A stretch of 64,000 nt of DNA, taken from Cymbidium sinense. Its lineage: Eukaryota > Streptophyta > Magnoliopsida > Asparagales > Orchidaceae. The notes beneath the pieces are model-generated. The model saw nothing but the letters and a program-made list of their open reading frames with translations. It searched no databases and was not told where the DNA came from. A program made the translations under genes and the position numbers. Every line of letters begins with the position of its first letter. Positions within the stretch are counted from its first letter, which is position 1. The DNA lies in the NCBI GenBank assembly GCA_021442155.1, contig CM038222.1, forward strand, positions 56,725,352 through 56,789,351. The letters run 5' to 3'. Positions 1 to 11,999 of the stretch are shown one piece after another.

Positions 1-1320
1 TGATTATATCTCGATGATCCATCCATAAAAGAAAACCTATCATAGTTGGATGTATTATCAACCAACAATTTTGATATAGGAAGTGGGAAGTCATCTTTTG
101 GGCAAGCTTTATTAAGATCCCAAAAATCGATACAGATACTAATCTGACCATTTTTCTTCTTCACATGCACTATATTAGCTATCCAACCAGGATGCTTTTC
201 TTCACGTATGAATCTTGCTTCAATTAGCTTTTTTTATTTCAATGATCACCTGTTCCTTAATTTCTAATCTCATTCTCCTCAGAGCTTGTTTAACAAGTGT
301 TATTTCTATCTTGATTACCAATTTATGAAATGTCACATCAGGGGATAAGCCTGATATTTTAGCATATGTCCAAGCAAAGCAATCCCTGAATTCACAAAGT
401 AACACTTTTAGCTCTTAAACTTTCTCATCATGTAGAAGGACACTGATGAAAGTTAGACGAGGATCATCTTCAGCTCATAGGTTGATTTCTTGGAGTTCAT
501 CCATAATAGCTATTTATCCACCATCTTCAAGTTCTTCAAGAGCAGGCTTGGCTTCTACTTCTTCATCGATTGTAAGAAGAATTTCATAAATATCATCTTC
601 TTCATCACTATTAGTTTCGATCTCAGCTTTTATTATATTATAACAAATTTTATTTTGATGAGATTTGTAGATGAACCTAAGACCTTTAGTAACAAACTTA
701 TCACTTCTTCATGATGCTTCAAGACTTCTTTGGTTTCACATCTTGTTAAAATTTTGAGTTCTATGTTTAGTAGTTCCATTATGAATTCCAAGCTTATGCA
801 TTATTCTTCATAATTTTGGTGGATAGTATATTGGTATTCTTATTAGAACCATCTCATCAGAATATTCATGTTGAGTAAGCCGATCAAAATTATGAGACTG
901 AGACTCTTCAGATTTATAAAATAAAGTTCCTATTTCTCCACTCTCACTCAACGACGGCACATAGATTGTTTTCAATTCTTCAATGTTATGAACCTCCAGT
1001 GGAGTGATTTCTTTGAAGTATTGCTAAGGGATGGGTATAATTTTGAATGAGTTATCTGACACTGCCAAGTGAGCTATCCTTCTTGATGCGACCCTTTGAA
1101 CCTTATTTTTATAAGTAGATTCAAAGTCATAGTCTGAATCAGAATCACTTATTTTATACTTTGCCTTTCTTGAAAGCTTATAAGTTTCTTTAAGTTTGAC
1201 AAAAATATTTTCTTCTTCTTGTGTGTCACTTCCCAAACTGATCTTCTTAATTTAGGTGTAGAATCAAGGGCTTTAGGGAGAGTCGACATTGCCTTTTTTC
1301 TTTCTTTTTGCTTCTGCTCA
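1..1320 (-). pseudogene. Tat-lineage Ty3/Gypsy pol fragment: start of reverse transcriptase and upstream linker
   Basis: On the minus strand, positions 150-1 read GQISICIDFWDLNKAC followed by PKDDFPLP, the first conserved block of a Ty3/Gypsy reverse transcriptase. The frame then shifts near 230, and 405-220 continues the upstream part (the EIKEQVII segment). Positions 1,236-1,024 encode an acidic linker (TQEEEN, SDSDSDYDFE). The whole stretch is collinear with 19,440-20,772 of the better copy, so it is a third copy of the same family. Protease and gag, which should lie at higher coordinates, are missing: the homology stops at 1,320 and an LTR end starts at 1,321. It is non-functional. The rest of this copy would lie left of the window. 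Confidence 0.85.
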
Positions 1321-4164
1321 TGTGGGCTCTAAAAAATTACCATCGACCTCTCGACAATTGAAGACAGTATGATTTAAGTATCGGTGTAATTTTTAGAAGG
1401 CAGGTAGAATAGTAGATAAGATGCTACCCAAAGACTTCATCCTCATTTGGTGAGGAATTTAGATCCGATTCTAGGTTTCTTATAGGCGCAAGCCCTTATA
1501 GTTAATTACCTCTCCCATTCCTGAGAGAGAACTTTCGATTAAGGCTAGTCATTAGATCGCTAAATGTGTAGCGTATGGTAGCAGCATGTGGAGTTTAAAA
1601 TTTGAGATTATGAAATTCATCATCTTAACTTAAAGTGGATGGTTGGGAGAATGATGACGTGCCCGATCTAAATCCCATGGTTCCGTCATCCCGAGCTGTC
1701 ATGGTCCCTAGTCTACTTAGTTAGAGGAGGTAGTCAACTCAACCTGATAGAGGGATCCTTGTCAGCAACACATGGGTTACATCGTCCAAGAAATTCTTGT
1801 AGACATGGGGAGGTGTTTGTCTAAGGAGACAAGCTTAAGTCTACCTTAGCTGACAGAGAGTTTTTTGCCCTATCAAGTATACCCTATGATTCACAACTCA
1901 AAGGATAAAGCCATTGGGGAGCATCTACGATCGATCGTAATATAATGGAGCCTTTTCGCCAAGCCACATAGTCGAGGACATAGCCCTTCATGAGATGAGA
2001 GTGATACACTTGATTTGACATTGGCTCCTTTGTGAGCTATAGTTTTCTTAATTTTTAACGTCCGATAAATAATTACAGAAGGTAGATAGATTGAGATTTT
2101 CTTTAAGCTCTTAATGATTGAGTTTCATTTAAATAGTTTGTAGATTGACACTCAATTTGAGTTAATTTGATTTGAAATTGGAATTGCATTTTGATGGAAG
2201 TATCCCCTATGGTTGAAATCTCCATTCAACACAGCCATCATCGGGGTAGTTAATTAATTGCATCAAATATATTTGAGAACTTTAGATCCTGTTAACTCTG
2301 TTTAGCTCTTAACAGAGGATCAGATCTACTGTCACATGACAGAATTAACTTCTCAAATATTTTACTAAGTTGAAATTCTTATAAAATATTTTTAGGTTTT
2401 GTTAACCCGGACTCAGTCCTAAGACTAAACTCGGAAGTAACCTGCGCAGCATCCTCAGCCACTTAAATTTAAGCATTCAACGTAGTGTCGGGGCCTATGC
2501 AGGTGTATTTAAGAATGCCTTAATTAATGCCTTCTGTTCTCTTGTACAAAGTATTGTGAATCTGGTGGCGTAGAAGGTGTTGTAAATTGGTCTAATATCT
2601 TATTAGATCTTTTGGATTAATATTGAATTACTTTCTTTCATTCTAAGTTGATTAGTCTTTAAATATTTAATATACTTTCGCTTATGACAATTCTCAAATT
2701 CATTGCCAACTATAATCAATTTCTTCTTGATCTAATTCAAGTATTTGATAAGGTGATGAATACACTTTAAACATTTTCCAAGGATTCGTCGCTTTTTCTT
2801 ATCAGCAATCATACGATCTCATGGAAAGTCTCTAATGAATTCTTTAATTTTCTTTAATTTATTTAAATATGTTTGAAGAGTGTATCTTAATTCCAAGAGG
2901 ATCTCTTGTGCTTTGATACGATGTTCAATCAAGATACCTATTTCTTTTGACATCATCTACTTTTCAATCGCTCAATTAGTCTTCGAATCTATTGCTTATG
3001 AAAAAAGCTCTATTCACATAAACAAGTATCAACTCCAATATCCCTAACTCCACATTAGCTTTTATATTTAAGGAACAACTGGACTTTAAGTTTTGTTATA
3101 ATTCCTTTATGAATTTAACATTTAACTCCCCCTATCTCAGATAAGATTTGTTTAGTTCTCCCTCCCTTTTTTGTTTGAGAAATCTATGAGAACATAGACT
3201 CACTTACTTAATTTCTTTTTGTGAGAGTGGGTCCTTTATTACTCCCTCCAATTTCTATAAATAAGGCCAAGAGGGGGTCTTACATTTCATTCCATTTGTT
3301 TGAGGAGTCAGAGTGTTTGAAAGAGAAGGGTTAATTTTTTTTAGTGGGCTTTCAACTTCGTTTAGATAAATCTTGTAAGTGCTTTTCACCTCATTTTTCT
3401 TTAATTTAATGTTTTACTTTTGTATTCATTGTATGTTCTTTTCCTTCCCCTCTTTTTCTTCTTGTTTGATGCTTTTAAATTGAATTTAGCTTTAGGTTTC
3501 CTTGCTTAGCATTCTTAAGTCGGTTCACTTTATTCTCTCATTTTTTCTAAGTCAAAAGATTTGACAAAATTTCAGTGATCCTGGATGTTACTCGGTACTA
3601 ATGAGGATAGAGAATGGTGTCTTGAGACATCGTAATCAATTTTTCATCTCCTCACACCCTAATCAGCATGACGAGGCCTTCAAACCTGCAAAGAGACAAG
3701 CATATACATATAGACATTCACACATTTATCACACATGTTCAAACTCATTTTTTTTGTGCGCTTGCAATGATCGGCAAGGAGATGGAGGTGGAGATGCTGG
3801 AAATAAAGAGAAGAACCTGCCTAATGACGGTGTTCCTCTCCAGTTGCGATAAAGAAAAAGGTTGGAAAGGAAGATGGAAAGGAAGATGCCAAAAATTGAG
3901 AGAAGAACCTGCCTAATGACGGTATTCCTCTCCGGTTGTGGCAAAAAAGGAATTGAAATTTTGGGATTGGGAGAAAATGAGGGAAAATGGAAGGGGTATT
4001 TTTGGTTTGGTGAAGAGACAAGAAAAAAGAAATGGAATTAAAGAGAAGAAAGAAACAGAAAATGGAAAAGATGAAAATAGTTTGAGAGAGGAGGAAATTT
4101 TCTCTTTGGTTTCATGAGAGAGAAAGAAAGATTGAAGAATGTTGAGCTTAGAATTTGAGATCCC
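1321..4164 (-). mobile_element. LTR1a, truncated LTR of a Tat-lineage element
   Basis: It starts TGTGGGCTCT on the plus strand (LTR 3' end ...CA when read on the element strand), the same terminus as at 31,325, 48,341 and 4,165. Positions 1,380-2,450 align with 31,380-32,560 and 48,400-50,830, sharing the segments around the AACACATGGGTTA and GTTAACCCGGACTC motifs. It covers only the gag-proximal part of an LTR and breaks off at 4,164, where a second LTR terminus begins. There is no gene inside. The ORFs at 3,601-4,176 lie in purine-rich LTR sequence and overlap each other on both strands. Confidence 0.8.
3256..3263 (+). promoter_or_regulatory. TATA box on the strand opposite to gag-pol, LTR1a
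   Basis: TATAAATA followed by AGGCCAAGAGGGGG. The same arrangement occurs at 7,260 and 51,800. About 115 bp downstream is a splice-donor-like CTTGTAAGTGC. That it promotes transcription is an inference from the motif and its conservation. Confidence 0.45.
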
Positions 4165-5099
4165 TGTGGGATCCAAAATTCATCACCACCTCTTTTGGAA
4201 AAAAGAAGTTCTTTAGTGTTAATTTTAGAAGCGATATGAATAGTAGATAAGAACAGATTTCATTCTCATTTGGTGAGAACTTTTATATATGATTCCGGTT
4301 TCCTATAGCAAGCCCTATAGTTAATTATCCCTCCCAATAGATAGCACTTCATTAAGGTTAGTCAATGAATCATTAAAGAACAGTATATAATTGCAGTAGT
4401 GGAGTTTAGAACTTATGAAATTTATTATTTTAATTTAAAACTTTTGTGGGGAACGATGATGCTAATCCCAGATCCCATGGTTCTATCATCCACACCGTGA
4501 TCCGTCCGCTTAGTCAGGAGGTAGTCGACGACCAAGGATCCTTGTAAGCAACACATGGGTTATGTCGTCCAAGAAATCCTTGAAGACCTGGGGTGGTGTT
4601 TGTCTAAAGGGACAAATATAAGTCAACCTTAGCTAACATAAGGCTTTTTTCCCAACCAAATACATTATACATTTCACAGCTCAAAGAGCAAAGCCGTTGG
4701 GGAACATCGGTAGGCCAGACCGTAATGTGGTGCCATATCACAGCAAACCACTCGGTCAGAGGGCTCTGGTCATAACTGCCATTTATGTGGTTCCATATCA
4801 CGGCAAAACCACGCGGACAGAGGACACGGGCCACGTCCTTACGGGCTTTAGAAATATTTGAGTATGAAGTTAGTTATGCATTTGATTTGACATTGGCTCT
4901 TTGTGAGCAAAAGTTCTCTTAATTTGTCACCCCAAGATAAACAGTTGCGAAGGGGTTGATTGATTTTTTTTAGTTTTAATTTAAATAATTCATTTCATTT
5001 TTATTTATATTTGTTGTTATTTTATTTGAAATTTTACCATTTTATGATTGATTTATATTTGAATATATGATCATTTATCATTGAAATTTTAATTGTAAT

Positions 5100-5945
5100 T
5101 ACCCTTCTTGATCATAGGACTAATATCGATTAATAGACCTTGTCTACTCTATCTGATTTTCTACAGAGGATCGGGTCTAAATTCATTATCTCAAGAAGTA
5201 TAATCCTTCAAAACCTTGTCCACTCTAGTTTGAACATAGAGGATCAGGTTTGAGACTTTTCTTCCTGAGAGTTTGAATTTCAGAAGTTGTGTTAGTTGAT
5301 TCATATCTTGTAATTACATGACAAAATTAGCTTCTCATATATTATTAGTTTAAAATTCTCATAATATCAAATTTTTAGGTTTTGTTAACCCGGACCCGGT
5401 CCGAAGACCAAACCAAAAAGCATGGCATCTGTTCTTTTATATTTATCTTGCATTTGGATTACATGTCTTTCTAGATATTTGATCTACTGAATACTTCAAC
5501 ATACATACAAGTATCTGTTCTTTTGAAGTATTGCATGGATATATGAATATCTAAATTGAAGTAGTTGAATTTGACATGATATATGCACCAAAATACAAGC
5601 ATGAGTTTTGATATAGTACTTTTAGGTTTTGTTAACCCGGACCCAGTCCGAAGACCAAATCAAGAAAATAGACCCTGTCGACTCTGACTATCTTCTTGTA
5701 GAGGATCAGATCTAGATTAATTATTTCAAGATCTGTTGTCCTCCAAACCTTGTCCACTCTAGATTGAACATGGAGGATCGGGCTTAGGACTTTTCTTCTT
5801 GAGATCTTGAGAGAATACATTAACAATGATGTAGATTTATCTTTTATCATTCTATGATAGAATTAGCTTTTAAGATTTATAATAGCATCATTAGATTTTT
5901 AGGTTTTGTTAACCCGGACTCGGTCCTAAGACCAAACCGAGAAGC
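5100..5945 (-). repeat. Tandemly repeated LTR block around the GTTAACCCGGACC motif
   Basis: The motif GGTTTTGTTAACCCGGAC plus the palindrome GGACCCGGTCC recurs at about 5,378, 5,624 and 5,897, roughly 250-275 bp apart. Between the motif copies lie repeated segments with CTTGTCCACTCTAG and GAGGATCGGG words (5,120-5,260 and 5,660-5,790). The same motif occurs once per LTR block at 2,393, 32,494, 34,776 and 50,742, so it is a conserved LTR core that was amplified here. Confidence 0.7.
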
Positions 5946-6179
5946 ATAGATCTTTAAATGTTTGATTTTGTATAGATATTTCAACATACATAGAGATTTA
6001 AAGATGTATCGAATACGACACTTTGAAGGCCCATTAACTCAGATGTAAGGCTTTTCATGTAAGACATAAATTTGGCACTTATTCATGAATAAATCATAAA
6101 ATAATAGCATTTTTTTATGATCGAACAACAAGCAATCTCTCTTTTTCTTTTGTAACCGATCAGCAGACAAAGGGGGCTG

Positions 6180-6760
6180 AATTTAGGCATTTAGATGCCC
6201 ATTAGATCAAGTATAAAGTAATGGCCAAAAATCCCCTTCTTATGTAGCAAATCAACAAAAGAAAGTGGCTGAAATAAATCATTTTGGAGGTCCATTTGAT
6301 CAAACATAAAATAATAGATCCAAAATAGACATAGGAATTTAGTTGGAAACATGATATGCATATTATTTAGGCCATAATCCCTTTTTATGCGACAAATCAG
6401 CAAGGGATATGAGCTGAAATAAATCACTTTGAGGCCCATTTGATCAACTATGAAGTAATGGGTCTAAAATAGACTTAGACATTTAATTGAAAATATGGTA
6501 AGCATGTTGTTTGGTCCAAAAATCCCTTTTTATTCAACAAATTAGCAAGGGATATGAGCTGAAATAAATCACTTTGAGGGCACATTTGATCAACTATGAA
6601 GTAATGGGTCTAAAATAGACTAGGCATTTAATTAGAAATATGGTAAGCATGTTGTTTGGGCCATAATCTCTTTTTTATGCAACAAATCAGCAAGGGATAT
6701 GAGCTAAAATAAATCACTTTGAGGGCCCATTTGATCAACTATGAAGTAATGGACTCTTTC
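6180..6760. repeat. About 146-bp tandem repeat in LTR1b, roughly four copies
   Basis: The phrase AAATAAATCACTTTGAGG followed by CCATTTGATCAACTATGAAG recurs near 6,266, 6,412, 6,558 and 6,703, a spacing of about 146 bp. Copies differ by scattered substitutions. No equivalent array is seen in LTR2 or LTR3. A (TA)n tract follows at 6,795-6,820. Confidence 0.8.
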
Positions 6761-7259
6761 ATGTGAAGGAGAAGTATACTGATTCTAAATGGGCCTATAT
6801 ATATATATATATATATATATTACTCCAAATGAATGGAAAGTGGCCCAAATGAATGGAAAATGGCCCATATGATATGATCCATGGCCCATATTTCTCTTAA
6901 TGAGGGAGAGGAGAAGCCAAAAATATGAGTGAATGTCATATGTCATTAAGAGATAAGTGAATTAATTAAAATCCACCTCCTTCACATGCAAGCTCATGAC
7001 AAAAGGGGCACAAGTACCCATCAAATTTCATTAAGAAGATATGACAAGAGAGAGTCTATTTTCCCCCCTCAAATCCATATATTTTCTTTTGTCATATGGC
7101 ATTAAAGGAAATGATAAAGATCTATAAGGGCATGCCACATGTCCCTAAAAGACAAATGACATAAATTTGGATGATTTCCTTGCATGCAAGCTCATGACAA
7201 AGCACCACATGTGTCAATGACATAACAATAAATGATAAGGGGAGAAGGCTAGGGAAGCC

Positions 7260-7267
7260 TATAAATA
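7260..7267 (+). promoter_or_regulatory. TATA box on the strand opposite to gag-pol, LTR1b
   Basis: TATAAATA preceded by GGGAAGCC and followed by AGAGGGGATTCACC. A pyrimidine-rich leader with a donor-like ACTTGTAAGTTC follows at about 7,377. The antisense PMD-like ORF begins about 4.7 kb downstream on the same strand, so this is a candidate promoter for it. That link is inference. Confidence 0.45.
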
Positions 7268-7915
7268 AGAGGGGATTCACCTCTCATGAATCCTTACATT
7301 CCTACTTTCCTCTTCTGCCTCATACTACAAGTTTGAGTTCTTTCAATCTTACAAGAAGAGTCAATTTGTGCCACTTAACTTGTAAGTTCTTTCTAGCTTT
7401 ATATTTTTTTATTTGATGTTTTTTCATAGTAGATGTCATATCACACTTGCAAGTTTCATTTCATATGTGTCTCCCCTATGTTTTCACCATGTCTCATGAA
7501 TATGTGTAGATCATTGTAAAATAGACAAGTAAAATAAAAGAGATGGCATACTAAGCTCATGTTTAAGCACATATCCCAAGTATATCTCATAGCATGTCAA
7601 GCTATGTAAAATTTTAGGATAATCTTTAAACAATACATGTCATAATGGCCACATAATAGGATAGCTTACAAGATGTAGAAAGTCAACACATAAGCATTTA
7701 TATTTGACATAAAGAAAATTAATCAATTCATGTCATATTTGCCACAAAATAGGATAGCTTGCATGATATGAAAATTAAAGCATAAGAATTTATATATGAC
7801 ATATTTCATCCCTTCTTTCCTTTCTTTCTCCCCTTTTTTTTTTTTGAAAATTTCGGCAGCCTCCCGACATCATCCCGACATACGGGGGCTGCTTCGGGGG
7901 ACTAGACCTTCCCAC

Positions 7916-7998
7916 CACGCCAAGAAAGGCGTGCATGGTAGGTGTCATGAGATACCTCGGCCGAAGATTTATTTGCCCACCATGCCAAGAAAGGCGTG
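7916..7998. other. Pair of stem-loops, CACGC-N8-GCGTG type, LTR1b
   Basis: The first stem is CACGCC (7,916-7,921) with GGCGTG (7,928-7,933). The second is CATGC (7,981-7,985) with GCGTG (7,994-7,998), containing one G-T wobble. Both have an 8-nt loop between the core arms. The same geometry with different stem bases recurs in LTR2 and LTR3. Confidence 0.6.
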
Positions 7999-8039
7999 CA
8001 TGGGTTGCACAACACAGCATTTCCTTGTCAAGTTGGAAT

Positions 8040-8290
8040 AACGTGAGCAAGTACTTATATCTTAACAAGTTTTCTTGACACGTTGGAACAACATGAATAG
8101 GTACTTATAGCAACAGATTTCCCTGCCACGTTGGAACAATGTGAACAGGTACTTATCCGCGTTTTCCTGGAACAATGTGACGGGTACTATCATCGCATAT
8201 TTCCCACATTGGAACAATGTGAACAGGAACTTATTAAAACTTTCCTTGCTATATTGGAACAATGTGAATTGGTACTTATCACAAAAGCAT
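8040..8290. repeat. Short minisatellite of about 50-60 bp units
   Basis: TTGGAACAATGTGAACAGG and near variants, followed by ACTTAT and a variable stretch ending in TTTCCT, recur about five to six times. ORFs on both strands here merely read through the repeat. Confidence 0.75.
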
Positions 8291-10903
8291 ATTTAGAAAC
8301 TTGTGTTTGCATATGTATGAAATTAAAGGCTACTTAAGCTTCTTTGCAAGGAATAGAAAGAAGGGAAATAAATGAAGCAAGAGAAAGATAGCTCCCATGA
8401 AAGATATCAATCTCTTTCTCATTTGTTTAGTAATTCGAACGAATATACTAAAAGCATTCTATGAAGCTTGGTTAGATTCTTATTGGTATGATCAAAGATG
8501 ACCAAATGGTAAACAAAAGATAATGAAAAGACAAGGCAAGCAATTGCATTAGACTTCTGATCTTCACATTTGAAACTTTTAAATTTTAGCCAAATGACTA
8601 TTTGAATGTTGTCTTTCAATACAAGTTTGAGTTGTAAGCAACAAGAATAAACTTCTTTCAAAGGCATCCACCTTCAACATATATGAGGGGAAGAAGAGTT
8701 TACATTCCCTTCTTTTTTATATAAAGCACATATCTAAACTTTCAGATTTAAAGAGAAGCTCACATATTAATCAAGACCTAGATGAAATCCAAGTCTAGCA
8801 TGAATAAATATAAGCAAGGGTTTAAGAGAGAGAGTATAGGTGGCCACATTGAGTTAAAAAGAAGAAATCTAAAAATTATGCTTCTTAATTTTAGATTTTA
8901 GGAAATAGAATTCTGCATATGTCCTAGGATTCAAGCCACATGATACTTCAAATCCCCTCCTTAATTTTAGATTTTAAGCTAACAGTATGACATTCATTAT
9001 CTTCCTCATCAAGAATTATTTTAGACAAGGTAATCAGAACAAAACCCTTAAAATAGAAAGCAAACAGCATGGGATTGAATTCCCATAGGTAATGAAGAAA
9101 TTCAAGAAGTATTATTTCACCCAAATAATAGGAATTGAATTTCAGGATAAAGAACACTTGCATTTAGCTTAGGAATTCCACTTTTAGGAAGCTATGGAAA
9201 TTTTAGATTTTATTTTTCATAAGAAAGAAAGAAAATTTCAGCAAGGAGACACTTCCATCTTATGCAGAAATCATTTTCAGTAAGATAAAAGCATAGATAT
9301 CCATAGGACATAGCAAGCATCATGATATTAGGGCCTAGGATTTAAGCCATGCAACAATTTGAAAACCTCTCTTTTAATTTTAGATTTCAATCCAATCATG
9401 TGCAAGAGGCATAATATGTATCATTTCTCCCATAAGAAATCAATTTTAAGCAAGATGAAGAAATGAAATCCATAGGAAACAACAAGCAATATAATATTTG
9501 GGCCATACATCATCCCAAACTATTTTTAGCAAGCTAAATATCACGAAATCCATGAATAAGATAAGATTTTGGGCCATACATCATCCCAAATCCCTAAAGG
9601 AAACTTTTAGCATAACCCCAAGCATAAGATATAGCATATTTAACAAAACCCTAATTCTCAAAAGAACTTCAATGCATGAAAATAAGTTTAGGGTTAGAAA
9701 GAGATGACCTGGAAGTATTGATTTGCTAAAGGGGAAGAAGGAGAAGAACTCTCGGTTGAGATAGTTAGGATTTCACGAAACCAAAAATGAGAGAGGGAGA
9801 GGAAGTGAGATTGAGCAGATATGCCGTGAGAAAAGGAATCGTCGGAGACCGAGAGCAGCAGCCGAGAGGAAGCAAGACTGAGAGAGCCAGACCGAGTGAA
9901 AAGAATGCGTGAGGGAGAATGCCGTGTGAGGGACTGAGAGCCTTTCCTTTCATTTAGGGCCAATCGCAGTTTTTTAATTGGCTTCCGTTTCGGCAGCCAA
10001 TAAGGATTAGCGGCGGGTTATTTTCATTGGTCGAGCGAGCGGCAGGGGTTTAGTAACGATTAAGGGATTAAGAGATTAGGAAGCCGTTAATTATTTTAGT
10101 TACTCACTAATATCATTTTGCATCGATTTTGAGGAATCTAATTTATGCAATAAACCCCAACAATATGGGTGTTAATTTTAGCTATTTTTGTTGTGTCGAA
10201 TGCAACGACGTAATCAATTTTGCGATTGGAGGTCGTTTAAGCAACATCGGCGATGGCTAAAATGAAATTGTGTTTAAATTATGCAACGTCACGCTCAAAT
10301 TAATCAACGTTCACGCATACTTCACCGAATTGACCACGGAAGGCATCGTTTGATAGATTTCAATGTTTCAGTGATGATGGTGTAATTAATTTTCCAAACG
10401 GAGGTCGTTCGGATGTCATTGGAGCTTCCCGACTTTGATATGCGTGTAATTTCATTAAAAATTAATTTTAATTATTTGATCAGTCATTAATTGATTCTAT
10501 ATTTGATATTTAATTAATTTTGATGCTTTGTCGACGCATTACAAAGTCAAATTTTTGATTTGAAGCAAATTTAATCGATTTTGATCGCGATTAGGGGGTT
10601 TTAACCTCTACTTCATTTATTTAATTTCGAGTGGCATATAGTTGTAGGTCAACACCCGTGCGTGGAGAGGGAGTGTGGGAGGAGTTCGATCGGGATTGGA
10701 AGAGGAAAGCTCGTGCGATCAAAGAGGAGGCCGAGCGGATCATCTGAGTGAGGGAGAATCGGGTCAGGTCATCTACATGAGGTAGAACCGGGTGAGTGAT
10801 TTTAGGGATTTAGGTTAGATTTAGGTTTCATTTTTGAATTAATTTTTTGATTTTTTTAAGCATTTAATAATCTTTAGTGTGAATTTTATGAAGACACGAT
10901 TAG

Positions 10904-11012
<109 letters not shown>

Positions 11013-11837
11013 ATTCAAGGTTATTCTGATGTTCCAAATGGAACGGCGCGGTTCGTTTCATAATCAAAGGCCGTTTGGATCAAGTAGACGTCAAATTGGG
11101 TCAATTTTAGCTCAAAATGCGCGTTATCATTTTCGACCACTCAATTTTTTTGTAGACTTGTACGAATTGAATGCGAATAATCTTACTGGATAGATTTTGA
11201 TATTTCGAGATTAACGATGTGATCAATTTCATGAATAGAGATAATTTGGTTTGCGTCGGTGTCTCCTGACCTTGATATGCATGCGAGTATGTTGACAACT
11301 TGATCACTTGATCGGTTGATTATCAAGTTGTGTAATATTTATATTCTTGAATGCAGTGGAAAAGTCTGTTCGTCAATCAGAGGTCATTTGAGCTGCTTTT
11401 GGTGATGTCCAGCATACTTCAACCTTGATTTGTGCACTGTTACTTGCGATCATTCAATATTTGCACAGACTCGTCTGAATTGAGTGTGGATAATCTCATT
11501 TGGTAGTTTTCAATATTTTAAAGCTAATGGCATAATCAATTTCTGGAACGGAGGTTGTTTGAATAACATCGTAGCTTCTCGACTCTAATATGCACGTCGG
11601 CATATTGATAGCTTGATCGCTTGATCGGTAGATCTTTAGATTATGCAATGTTTATATTTTGACCAATTTTAATATTCTGAACATGATGGAAAAGTACGTT
11701 CATCAATTGGAGGTCATTTCAATCATTTTTTATGACATCTAGTGCATTTTGAGCCCCCATTTGCGCTCTGCCGCTTCCGCAGTCTGTCGAATTCTACTTG
11801 TGGGCTTGACTTGACTTATAACACATATATGGAGTCA

Positions 11838-11990
11838 ATAAATGCCCCTAACAAATGTGATTTGCGTATAGAGCGAGTCACATTTGTTGAAAATTAGTTG
11901 ACCCTTTTGACTTTCTTCGCTCTCTTTTTTGTTCCCCTTCCTTACTGCTTCTTAGTATAACTCCCCTTTTTTTATTTTATGCTTTGTTAT
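11838..11990 (-). other. Polypurine-tract side of element 1, next to the 3' LTR
   Basis: Read on the element strand, the sequence next to the LTR start is GTTAGGGGCATTTAT and then TGACTCC. The equivalent at 40,871 reads ATTTGGGGGCATTTTT and then TGACCTCC. A purine-rich tract directly before the TG of the 3' LTR is the expected plus-strand primer. The remaining bases up to the antisense ORF hold nothing else recognised. Confidence 0.6.
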
Positions 11991-11999
11991 GCTGTCACT

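Noticed and set aside
3601..4176. Four overlapping ORFs on both strands in LTR1a
   Set aside because: Purine-rich tandem LTR sequence; the frames overlap and show no family resemblance.
8040..8290. CRISPR-like array of repeats and spacers
   Set aside because: Repeats are imperfect, spacers vary in length, and the sequence is a plant LTR; it is a minisatellite.
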